A DNA stretch of 40,728 nucleotides. Source: Faecalibacterium sp. An121. Its GTDB lineage: Bacteria > Bacillota > Clostridia > Oscillospirales > Ruminococcaceae. The DNA lies in the NCBI RefSeq assembly GCF_002160915.1, contig NZ_NFLM01000022.1:1-40728 (forward strand), given 5' to 3'. A model generated the notes under the pieces. That model was not told where the DNA came from and did no database searches. It worked only from the letters and a program-made list of their open reading frames with translations. Shown here piece by piece: positions 17,416-24,240 of the stretch (positions within the stretch are counted from its first letter, which is position 1; each line of letters opens with the position of its first letter). The position numbers were made by a program, and so were the translations under genes.

Positions 17416-18119
17416 TCAAGCCGGCAAGGCGTCGTGTTTTTGGAGGAACTTTTTGGTGCACAGATAAGTGATCCCGATTCCCAGAAACACCACGAACAGG
17501 CATACGATCACCCCGATGGTTCGGTGGGCGGTCAACAGGATGTACAGCGGTGTGGCTAACAAGCTACCAAAATTGGTGGTGCCATGAATCACCATGGTGA
17601 CTGCAAGATTATCGGTCCGCCAATAGATCCAGGCCAGCCATATTCCAATAACAAACACTGCTGGCCAGGAAACCTTAGTATGTCCAAACAAAAAGAAAGC
17701 AGCTGAGAATACAATTGCTTTTGGATAGGAAATAAACCTAGAAAAGGAGCCGAACAGCATCCCTCGAACTAAGAGTTCCTCTACAACTGGCAGCAGCAAC
17801 ACAGATGTTGCCATCCAAAGGAAGCCATCGGGAACCGACAGTTCAGGGATTGGCTCTCCGCTCAAAACAGTAATCAGAATCGATATTTTAAAAAAAGCGA
17901 CATACCAAAGCCGATTCCAAGACAAAAAAGGAGTTGAGATCCCTTCAAATCCCGGCTGCTCATATGCAACATTTGCTTCCTGTAAAGCATGAAAGCAAAC
18001 ACAATCACTGCAATGGTCCCGGCAATAACAGTATAATAAGTTTCTGAGATATAAAAATACACCATCAATTGCAATAGAAAATAACTGATAAAAGCCAAGA
18101 TTCCCTGGTACGGTTTCAT
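17416..18119 (-). CDS. CPBP family intramembrane metalloprotease, frameshifted copy
   Basis: A CPBP (CAAX protease and bacteriocin-processing, Abi) membrane protein whose frame is split. ATG 18119 (GGGAGGATG upstream) reads MKPYQGILAFISYFL... to SLFLKYRF and stops at 17874. The -1 frame continues with KISILITVLSGEPIPE and runs to 17416. Joined, it gives 234 residues, aligning end to end with the 237-residue intact copy at 18747-19460. The switch point is CTTTTTTTAAAA: in the zero frame it reads T TTT TTA, a canonical slippery heptamer, and a -1 slip restores the frame exactly. Conserved motifs lie after it: EELLVR (EEXXXR), FFLFGH (FXXXH) and HGTTN (HXXXN). It may be a pseudogene, a product of slippage, or a sequencing error in the T7 run. 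It lies downstream of the lanthipeptide precursor with its own promoter. Confidence 0.85.
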
Positions 18120-18165
18120 GCGGATTCATCCTCCCTTTATGCAATCGAAGATGTATTTAAATTAT

Positions 18166-18195
18166 ATTATATCACAGACGAAATTTTAAAGTCAA
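18166..18195 (-). promoter_or_regulatory. Promoter of the frameshifted CPBP gene
   Basis: Minus strand TTGACT-18 bp-TATAAT, near consensus, about 47 bases before ATG 18119. Its presence suggests that the gene is still transcribed despite the frameshift. Confidence 0.8.
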
Positions 18196-18258
18196 CACAG
18201 TACAATCTTTTCCATGCAGAATCGAACGACAAAAAGAATCAAAGATTTCTTTTGATTC

Positions 18259-18298
18259 CAAGAAAAGGCAACCGTTCTTCTGTTAGGACAGTTGCCTT
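18259..18298 (-). terminator. Terminator of the lanthipeptide precursor gene
   Basis: AAGGCAAC (minus strand) pairs with GTTGCCTT across an 18-base loop and is followed by TTCTT. It lies about 60 bases past the precursor stop. Confidence 0.65.
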
Positions 18299-18356
18299 CA
18301 GGCTAAAGATTATTTAGAGTAAATTACAAGCTTATATCGCTAGGGGTTCATTTAAG

Positions 18357-18602
18357 TTAACAGGAGCCACCACAGTAAGAGCGGCACTGCGAAATAGATT
18401 TTTCGTCTCCAGAGCCATCTCCGCAAATATCGGAAGTTTCGCATTCCCAGCAAATCGTAGCAATCTCCGTACAATGCATTTCCGATATTTGCGTAGGCGT
18501 ACAATCCCATTGAGTGTAAATAGAGCCAGTAGATCGAGGGCTGATTCCGTTCTTGGATTGAGAAATCTGCATATCCAGATCAAAATCATTGTAGTTGGTC
18601 AT
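18357..18602 (-). CDS. Class I lanthipeptide precursor peptide (LanA-like)
   Basis: An 81-residue peptide with the architecture of a nisin/subtilin-type precursor. The leader has NDFDLDMQIS at 5-14, the FNLD/FDLD box recognised by class I LanB and LanC enzymes (subtilin has DDFDLDV). It ends in ISPR at 20-23, like the ASPR processing site of nisin. The proposed 58-residue core starts at Ser24 and holds eight Cys (34, 44, 51, 54, 60, 73, 77, 81) and 16 Ser/Thr, as needed for (methyl)lanthionine rings. The core is unusually long, acidic in places (WECETSD, GDGSGDEKS) and lacks the nisin CTPGC lipid-II ring, having CTPT instead. AAGAAAGGAG precedes the ATG; it has its own promoter and terminator. 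No lanB, lanC, lanT or lanP is in the window. CPBP protease genes flank it on both sides, same strand. Modification and activity are inferred. Confidence 0.78.
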   Translation of the reverse strand: MTNYNDFDLDMQISQSKNGISPRSTGSIYTQWDCTPTQISEMHCTEIATICWECETSDICGDGSGDEKSISQCRSYCGGSC

Positions 18603-18671
18603 TTGGGACTCCTTTCTTACTTTAACATCACTTTAGCCTGGAAAGTGAAAGCAATAATGTTTTCAACTTTC

Positions 18672-18700
18672 AATATGCTATCCGTGTTACAACTAAGCAA
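18672..18700 (-). promoter_or_regulatory. Candidate promoter of the lanthipeptide precursor gene
   Basis: Minus strand TTGCTT-17 bp-CATATT, about 70 bases before the ATG. The 145-base gap to the upstream CPBP gene is AT-rich, leaving room for an independent promoter; other AT-rich hexamers nearby make the exact site uncertain. Confidence 0.45.
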
Positions 18701-18746
18701 GGTTACAATAATTCATCTTTTCTGAACGCAAATACTTTTCTATATG

Positions 18747-19460
18747 TCAAGCTGACAAGGCGTCATGTTTTTGGAGGAACTTTTTGGTGCACAGATAAGT
18801 GATCCCGATTCCCAGGAACACCACGAACAGGCATACGATCACCCCGATGGTTCGGTGGGTGGTCAACAGGGCGTAGAGCGGCATCGACAAGAAAGTGCCC
18901 AAATTGATTGTGCCATGAATCACCATGGTGACTGCAAGATTGTCGGTCCGCCAATAGATCCAGGCCAGCAAGATCCCGATGAGGAACACAGACGGCCAGG
19001 AAATCGTCAAATGTGACAGCGCAAAGATAGCTGCCGAGAGTACCATAGCAATTTTGTAAGAGAAGGAGCTGACAAAGGACCCAAACAGGATTCCCCGGAA
19101 CAAAAGTTCTTCCATGATAGGGATTAGAACTATCCTGGTTGCCATGTATTGTGTCCAAAAGAAAAGAGTAGGAAATATTTGTTCGGGGAGCGGCTCCTGG
19201 CTCAAAACGCCAAGAACAATCGCTATTTTGGAAATCAGGGCCAGGCCGAGGCCGATCCCGACACAAAAGAGGAGCTGAGAGCCCTTCAGGTCCCGGCTGC
19301 TGAGATGCAGCATCCGTTTTTTGTGCAGCAGCCATCCAAGTACAATCAATGCGATAATCCCGGCAATGGGCTCATAATACTCTACCGAGATAAAGCGGGC
19401 CACCAGGATCTGCAATACCAAATAACCAATCAAAGCCAAGATTCCCTGGTACGGTTTCAT
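18747..19460 (-). CDS. CPBP family intramembrane metalloprotease, intact copy
   Basis: A 237-residue multi-pass membrane protein. It carries all CPBP motifs: EELLFRG (EEXXXR), FALSH (FXXXH) and HGTIN (HXXXN), which form the glutamate/histidine active site of Rce1-type proteases. In Gram-positive bacteria CPBP proteins often sit next to bacteriocin genes and give self-immunity or process peptides. It lies directly upstream of the lanthipeptide precursor on the same strand and is nearly identical in its last 75 residues to the frameshifted copy at 17416-18119. ATG 19460 (GGGAGGAAG before it) matches the start of that copy; a longer frame to 19652 lacks a ribosome binding site. Promoter at 19503-19531. 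A role in immunity to, or maturation of, the peptide is inference from context. Confidence 0.88.
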   Translation of the reverse strand: MKPYQGILALIGYLVLQILVARFISVEYYEPIAGIIALIVLGWLLHKKRMLHLSSRDLKGSQLLFCVGIGLGLALISKIAIVLGVLSQEPLPEQIFPTLFFWTQYMATRIVLIPIMEELLFRGILFGSFVSSFSYKIAMVLSAAIFALSHLTISWPSVFLIGILLAWIYWRTDNLAVTMVIHGTINLGTFLSMPLYALLTTHRTIGVIVCLFVVFLGIGITYLCTKKFLQKHDALSA

Positions 19461-19502
19461 ATGGATTCTTCCTCCCTTCATGCGATTGAAATGGCTGCTT
19501 GT

Positions 19503-19531
19503 AGTATAGCATCCGTTGCGATCGAATGCAA
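19503..19531 (-). promoter_or_regulatory. Promoter of the intact CPBP gene
   Basis: Minus strand TTGCAT-17 bp-TATACT, about 43 bases before ATG 19460. Confidence 0.7.
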
Positions 19532-19745
19532 ACTTGTCCCTTGCCTGAATGGATTGCAGGAAAAAGAAGCGTAAACTGGAAAGAAAAGAAACATACACTA
19601 TGAAACAGAAGAAAAAACGAACCGCGTCTCCACGATACGGCGCTGGGTTCAAAAGCTGTGCGGCTGGCCGCCAGCTTCAACCTGGGGGATGCCTCCTGAT
19701 GAGGCGGCCTTTGCACTGGGCGCAGATCTTGTGCGGTGCGCCGGC
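19532..19745. other. Intergenic gap before tRNA-Ser terminator
   Basis: Nothing recognisable. A plus-strand ATG at 19600 begins a basic frame, but this runs antisense through the tRNA gene and has no family features, so it is not taken as a gene. Confidence 0.4.
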
Positions 19746-19786
19746 AAAAAAGAAGGGGACAGATGAATCAAAATTCACCTGTCCCC
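19746..19786 (-). terminator. Terminator of tRNA-Ser
   Basis: A 14-bp stem (GGGGACAGGTGAAT on the minus strand) with a short TTTG loop is followed by TTCTTTTTT, six bases after the tRNA 3' end. Confidence 0.9.
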
Positions 19787-19792
19787 TCGGTT

Positions 19793-19883
19793 TGGCGGAG
19801 CAGCAGGGATTTGAACCCTGGCGCCGGTCGCCCGGCCTACGAGATTTCGAGTCACGCCTCTTCGACCACTTGAGTACTGCTCC
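19793..19883 (-). tRNA. tRNA-Ser(CGA)
   Basis: A 91-base tRNA with acceptor GGAGCAG/CTGCTCC, discriminator G and encoded CCA. The anticodon loop is CTCGAAA, giving anticodon CGA for UCG codons; the anticodon stem has one U-U mismatch. The T arm CAGGGTTCAAATCCCTG is canonical, and the long variable arm (GTAGGCCGGGCGACCGGCGC region) marks it as a class II, serine-type tRNA. It has its own promoter inside the argF terminator and its own terminator. Confidence 0.93.
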
Positions 19884-19905
19884 AGATATGTTTTACAGCC
19901 CTATT

Positions 19906-19934
19906 ATTATAGCAAAAACCCGCCCTGGCGTCAA
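19906..19934 (-). promoter_or_regulatory. Promoter of tRNA-Ser, embedded in the argF terminator
   Basis: Minus strand TTGACG-17 bp-TATAAT, near consensus. The -35 falls in the loop side of the argF terminator hairpin and the -10 follows the T-run, so one 40-base segment ends the arg operon and starts the tRNA transcript. Confidence 0.85.
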
Positions 19935-19951
19935 CTGCCGGGACGGGTTTT
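19914..19951 (-). terminator. Terminator of the arginine operon
   Basis: AAAACCCG pairs with CGGGTTTT across an inner CC/GG stem, followed by TTTTTGC, 16 bases after the argF stop. Confidence 0.85.
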
Positions 19952-19966
19952 CTTTGCATTTTTATC

Positions 19967-20875
19967 TCACAGGCCGGCCAGGAGGATGGCCAGGACTGCC
20001 TTTTGGACATGGAGGCGGTTTTCGGCTTCGTCAAAGATCTCGCTGGCGTGGTCCTCAAAGACCGCATTGGAGATCTCCTCGCCCCGGTGGGCGGGCAGGC
20101 AGTGCAGCACCATGTGGTCGGGTTTGGCCCCGGCCAGCAGGCTGCCGGTCAGCTGGTAGCCCAGGAAGTCCCGCATCCGGCGCTCTGTCTCGCCCTCGCC
20201 GTTGTTCCACACGGCGGTCACCACCACGTCGGCATCCCGTACCCCTTCTTTGGGATCGTGGAGCAGCTGGAAGCCGGCGCCGTATTTGTGGGCGAACATC
20301 AGGACATCCGCCGCCGGACGGTAAGCGGGCGGGCAGACGCAGGTCACCTGCATCCCCGCCAGCAGACCGCCTACGATCAGGCTGTTGGCCATGTTGTTGC
20401 CGTCCCCCACAAAACACAGCTTCTGCCCCTGCAAAGAGCCGCGCCGCTCCCGAATGGTCATCAGGTCGGCCAGCACCTGGCAGGGATGGGCATAGTCGGT
20501 CAGGCCGTTGATCACCGGCACCCCGGCATACTCGGCCAGCTCCTCCAGGTCGCGCTGGCGGTAGGTGCGCCAGACCACGCAGTCGTAATAGCGGCCCAGT
20601 ACCCGTGCGGTGTCCCGCAAAGGCTCGCCCCGGCTGGCCTGCAGCTCGGTGGCGGCGTTCATGTAGTTGCCCAGGCCCCCCAGCTGGTATACGCCCACCT
20701 CAAAGCTGGTGCGGGTGCGGGTGGAAGCCTTGGAAAACATCAGAGCCACGCTTTTGCCGGCCAGCAGGGGCGGGGTGCCCCCGGCTTTCTGGGCGGCTTT
20801 CAGCTGGACGGCCACATCCAGGATGTGGTACAGCTCCTGCTGGGTCAGGTCGCTCATCTTCAGCAGATGGTTCAT
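19967..20875 (-). CDS. argF: Ornithine carbamoyltransferase (divergent)
   Basis: A 302-residue transcarbamylase, the last gene of the arginine operon. It should join carbamoyl phosphate and ornithine to make citrulline. The carbamoyl-phosphate motif STRTR is at 51-55, HPCQ at 130-133 and HCLPA at 258-262, and the FVGDGNNMANSL segment marks the second domain. One point is odd. The ornithine-binding loop, normally DXWXSMG, reads TAVWNNGEGE at 220-229, so the Asp and the SMG triplet are absent. That could mean an altered amino-acid substrate, such as an acylated ornithine, or simply a divergent loop. Because argJ and the rest of the linear pathway to citrulline are present, ornithine remains the likeliest substrate. 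It starts at ATG 20875, 12 bases after the argD stop, with GGGAGGGG before it. Confidence 0.88.
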   Translation of the reverse strand: MNHLLKMSDLTQQELYHILDVAVQLKAAQKAGGTPPLLAGKSVALMFSKASTRTRTSFEVGVYQLGGLGNYMNAATELQASRGEPLRDTARVLGRYYDCVVWRTYRQRDLEELAEYAGVPVINGLTDYAHPCQVLADLMTIRERRGSLQGQKLCFVGDGNNMANSLIVGGLLAGMQVTCVCPPAYRPAADVLMFAHKYGAGFQLLHDPKEGVRDADVVVTAVWNNGEGETERRMRDFLGYQLTGSLLAGAKPDHMVLHCLPAHRGEEISNAVFEDHASEIFDEAENRLHVQKAVLAILLAGL

Positions 20876-20887
20876 AGGCCCCTCCCC

Positions 20888-22081
20888 TCAGCGCTGGGCC
20901 GGGGCCATGCTGCACAGCACCTCGTCCAGGATGGTCAGGGCCCGCTCGATGTCGTGGGCGGTGACGATCAGGGGAGGCAGCAGCCGCATCCGGGTCTTGG
21001 CGGTCAGCACCAGCAGGCCCCGCTCCCGGCAGGCGTCCAGAACGGCCTGGGCGGTGATGCCCTCCTCAAACTGCACCCCCAGCATCAGGCCCATGCCATC
21101 CACGGCGGTGACGTGGGGGAGCTTTTCCAGGCCCTCCCGCAGCTGTTCGCCGTGCTGGCGCACCCCCGCCAGGAAGCTGTCGCTCAGCCGGTCCAGCACC
21201 ACGTTGGCGCCGGCGCAGACCACCGGGTTGCCCCCGAAGGTGGAACCATGGGTGCCGGGGCCCATGCAGCCCGCCACCCGGTCGTTCAGCAGGACCGCGC
21301 CGATGGGCAGGCCGCCGCCCAGGCCCTTGGCCAGAGTGACGATGTCGGGGCGCAGGTTGTACTGCTCACAGGCCAGGAAGGTACCGGTGCGGCCCACGCC
21401 GGTCTGCACCTCGTCCACGATCAGCACCAGGTCCCTGTCGTCGCACAGAGAACGCACCCCCAGCACAAAGGCGGGGTCCAGGGGCACCACGCCCCCCTCA
21501 CCCTGGATCAGCTCCAGCATGATGGCGCAGGTGTGCTCGTCCACCAGCTTGGTCAGGGCGCCCAGGTCCCCGGCGGCCGCATAGAGGAAGCCGTCGTTGA
21601 AGGGCCCGAAGAACTGATGGAACCCATCCTGGCCGGTGGCGGTCAGGGTGGCCAGGGTGCGGCCATGGAAGCTGTTCTTCAGGGTGATGATCTGGTCCCG
21701 GCCGGCGCCGTAACGGTCAAAGCTGTATTTGCGCGCAGCCTTGATGGCGCCCTCATTGGCCTCGGCCCCCGAGTTGCCAAAGAACACCTTGTTCATGCCG
21801 GTGCGGCGGCACAGGCGCTTGGCCAGCTTGGAGCAGGGGGCGGTGTAGTACAGGTTGGAAGTGTGCTGCAATTTGTGGGCCTGCCGCGCCACAGCGTCGG
21901 CCCAGTCCAGGTCGCAGTAACCCAGGCTGTTCACCCCGATGCCGCTGGTGAAGTCCAGATAATCCTGGCCCTCCGGGCCGTAGGCGTGCATCCCGTGGCC
22001 CCGCTCGATGACGATGGGGTTGCGCTTATAAGTGTGCAGGACGTAGTCGTTGTCCCGCACGATGACTTTTTCAGTATCCAT
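20888..22081 (-). CDS. argD: Acetylornithine aminotransferase
   Basis: A 397-residue class III PLP aminotransferase that makes N-acetylornithine from N-acetylglutamate semialdehyde with glutamate as donor. The PLP-phosphate region FGNSGAEANE is at 101-110, the HGRTLATLTATG segment at 139-150, Asp223 (IVDEVQTGVGRTG) binds the pyridine nitrogen, and Lys252 (LAKGLGGGLPIG) is the Schiff-base lysine. Length is normal. It follows argB by 21 bases with GGGAGGCA before the ATG and precedes argF by 12 bases. Family neighbours (4-aminobutyrate or ornithine aminotransferase) are ruled out by operon context. Confidence 0.95.
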   Translation of the reverse strand: MDTEKVIVRDNDYVLHTYKRNPIVIERGHGMHAYGPEGQDYLDFTSGIGVNSLGYCDLDWADAVARQAHKLQHTSNLYYTAPCSKLAKRLCRRTGMNKVFFGNSGAEANEGAIKAARKYSFDRYGAGRDQIITLKNSFHGRTLATLTATGQDGFHQFFGPFNDGFLYAAAGDLGALTKLVDEHTCAIMLELIQGEGGVVPLDPAFVLGVRSLCDDRDLVLIVDEVQTGVGRTGTFLACEQYNLRPDIVTLAKGLGGGLPIGAVLLNDRVAGCMGPGTHGSTFGGNPVVCAGANVVLDRLSDSFLAGVRQHGEQLREGLEKLPHVTAVDGMGLMLGVQFEEGITAQAVLDACRERGLLVLTAKTRMRLLPPLIVTAHDIERALTILDEVLCSMAPAQR

Positions 22082-22102
22082 TTCGATGCCTCCCTGGCAT
22101 TG

Positions 22103-22957
22103 TTATTCGCGATGGCTGCGGCGGTAGAAGCGGGTGCCCGAGCCACGGTTGGAGAACAGCTCCAGCAGCACGGTGTGGGGAACCCGGCCGTCGATGATGA
22201 CCGCCTCGTGGACGCCCTGGTAGATGGCGTCGGCCATGCCGCCGATCTTGGGGATCATGCCGCCGGCGATGATGCCCGCAGCCTTGTACCCTTCGATCTC
22301 GCTCACCTCCACCTCGGGGATGAGGGTGCTCTCGTCGTCCTTGTCCCGCAGCAGGCCGGCGATGTCGGTCATGGACACCAGCTTTTCGGCCTGGAGGGCA
22401 ATGGCGATCTGGGCCGCCGCCGTGTCGGCGTTGATGTTGTAGGGCTGGCCCAGGTCGTCCATCCCCACCGTGGCGATCACCGGGATGTAGCCGCCGTCCA
22501 GCAGGCTGCGGATCAGGGTGGTGTCCACATGGGTCACCTCTCCCACATAGCCCAGACGGCTGTCCATCTCGGCGCAGCGCAGCATCTGGCCGTCCATCCC
22601 GCACAGGCCGACCCCCCGGCCCCGCAGCTTGGACACCAGGTCCTTGTTGACCTTGCCGGCCAGCACCTGCTGCACGATCTCCATGGTGGCCTGGTCGGTC
22701 ACTCGCAGGCCGTCCACAAAGCGGCTCTGGACCCCCACCTTTTTGAGCATATCGTTGATGGCAGGGCCGCCGCCGTGGACCAGCACCACCCGTACCCCCA
22801 GCAACGTGAGGGTGACCAGGTCGTTCATCACCGCGTCCTTCAGCGTCTCGTTGATCATGGCGTTGCCGCCGTATTTGATGACCATGGTCTTGCCATGGTA
22901 TTTCTGGATGTAAGGTGTCGCCTCCGAAAACAGGAGGGCCATTTGCTCGTTTTTCAT
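22103..22957 (-). CDS. argB: Acetylglutamate kinase
   Basis: A 284-residue amino-acid kinase that phosphorylates N-acetylglutamate. VIKYGGNAM (27-35) binds the phosphates, LVHGGGPAINDMLKKVG (58-74) binds the substrate, and MIPKIGG near residue 220 completes the nucleotide pocket. The N-terminal helix (residues 1-20) before the first strand is the type seen in arginine-sensitive hexameric kinases, so feedback inhibition by arginine is plausible. It lies 28 bases after argJ with AAAGAAAGC before the ATG. Confidence 0.95.
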   Translation of the reverse strand: MKNEQMALLFSEATPYIQKYHGKTMVIKYGGNAMINETLKDAVMNDLVTLTLLGVRVVLVHGGGPAINDMLKKVGVQSRFVDGLRVTDQATMEIVQQVLAGKVNKDLVSKLRGRGVGLCGMDGQMLRCAEMDSRLGYVGEVTHVDTTLIRSLLDGGYIPVIATVGMDDLGQPYNINADTAAAQIAIALQAEKLVSMTDIAGLLRDKDDESTLIPEVEVSEIEGYKAAGIIAGGMIPKIGGMADAIYQGVHEAVIIDGRVPHTVLLELFSNRGSGTRFYRRSHRE

Positions 22958-22984
22958 ATGCTTTCTTTCCCGCCGCCTGCTGTA

Positions 22985-24211
22985 TCAGGTCCTGTAATCA
23001 CCGTTGATCTTCACATAGTCATAGGTCAGGTCGCAGCCCCATGCCTTGGCGGCGGCGTCTCCCAGGCCCATGTCCACCCGCACCAGGATGTCGCGCTCTG
23101 CCAGCACCCGGGCGGCCTCTTCCTCGCTGTAAGGGTGGTAGGCTGCATTCTCGCAGACATACACCTCGCCGGCGGCGCTGGACAGCCAGACGCACACCTT
23201 ATCGATGGAGAAATCCCCCGGCGTATAGCCGATGGCGCAGAGGATGCGGCCCCAGTTGGCGTCCCGGCCGAACACGGCCGCCTTGAACAGGTTGGAGCAC
23301 ACCACGCTGCGGGACACCGCCCGGGCCGTCTTGAGGTCGGGCGCGCCGGTCACCTGGCAGGTGATGAGGTGGGTGGCCCCTTCGCCGTCCCCGGCATGGA
23401 GGGCGCACATATGCTCCGCAATGGCGGTGAGGGCCTCCACGAAGGCGTCGTAATCGGGGCCTTCGGACTGGATGCAGGGATTGCCCGCCAGACCCGAGGC
23501 CATGATGAGCAGGGTGTCGTTGGTGGAGGTGTCCAGGTCTACGCTCATCTGGTTGTAGGTGCCGGGCACCACCTGGCGCAGGGCCTTCTGGAGCATGGCC
23601 GGGCTGACCGCCGCGTCGGTGGTGTAGAAAGCCAGCATGGTGGCCATGTTGGGGGCGATCATGCCGCTGCCCTTGCCGATGGCGCCCAGGGTGCAGCTCT
23701 TGCCCCCCAGCTGGAACCGGATGGCGTACTCCTTCTGGCAGGTATCGGTGGTCATGATGGCGGTGGCCGCGTCGGCGCTGCCCTGGGCGGTGTGGGCCAG
23801 TTTGGCCGCCGCCGCCGGGATGCCCGCCGCAAAGGGATCGATGGTCATGGGCTGGCCGATGACGCCGGTGGAGGCGGGCAGCACGTCCCCGGCGGGGATG
23901 CCCAGAGCCTGCCCGGTCAGCTGGCAGCAGGCCTCGGCCAGCTCCACCCCGTTGGCGGCGCAGGTGTTGGCGTTGCCGCTGTTGACCAGGATGGCCTGGG
24001 CGTAGCCGTCGGCCAGGTGGGCGCGGTCCACCTTGATGGGGGCGCCGCAGACCTTGTTGGTGGTGTAGACCCCCGCCGCCGCGCAGCGCACGTCGGCCTT
24101 GATGAGGGCCAGGTCGTATTTGGTGCGGTTGGCCCGGATGCCGCAGTGCACCCCGGATGCCGCAAACCCTGCGGGGGCGCAGATGCCTCCCGCAACCTCC
24201 TGATACTGCAT
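22985..24211 (-). CDS. argJ: Bifunctional ornithine acetyltransferase / N-acetylglutamate synthase
   Basis: A 408-residue ArgJ. It moves the acetyl group from N-acetylornithine to glutamate and in many bacteria also acetylates glutamate from acetyl-CoA, which would explain the absence of argA and argE here. The self-cleavage site is PNMATML with Ala190-Thr191; Thr191 becomes the N-terminal nucleophile of the beta chain. STGVIG at 114-119 forms the oxyanion region. Start ATG 24211 has AAGGAGG before it and begins the family N-terminus (VAGGICAPAGF); the longer frame to 24289 is rejected. It lies 29 bases after argC. Confidence 0.95.
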   Translation of the reverse strand: MQYQEVAGGICAPAGFAASGVHCGIRANRTKYDLALIKADVRCAAAGVYTTNKVCGAPIKVDRAHLADGYAQAILVNSGNANTCAANGVELAEACCQLTGQALGIPAGDVLPASTGVIGQPMTIDPFAAGIPAAAAKLAHTAQGSADAATAIMTTDTCQKEYAIRFQLGGKSCTLGAIGKGSGMIAPNMATMLAFYTTDAAVSPAMLQKALRQVVPGTYNQMSVDLDTSTNDTLLIMASGLAGNPCIQSEGPDYDAFVEALTAIAEHMCALHAGDGEGATHLITCQVTGAPDLKTARAVSRSVVCSNLFKAAVFGRDANWGRILCAIGYTPGDFSIDKVCVWLSSAAGEVYVCENAAYHPYSEEEAARVLAERDILVRVDMGLGDAAAKAWGCDLTYDYVKINGDYRT

Positions 24212-24240
24212 AGACTGTTCCTCCTTATATCTTGCGGGCT

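Noticed and set aside
18332-18589. Overlapping 85-codon frame in the lanthipeptide gene
   Set aside because: It has no ribosome site, and the other frame has leader, processing site and a perfect AAAGGAG.
19600-19850. Plus-strand frame starting with a basic N-terminus (MKQKKKRT)
   Set aside because: It runs antisense through the tRNA-Ser gene and has no recognisable domain or clear ribosome site.
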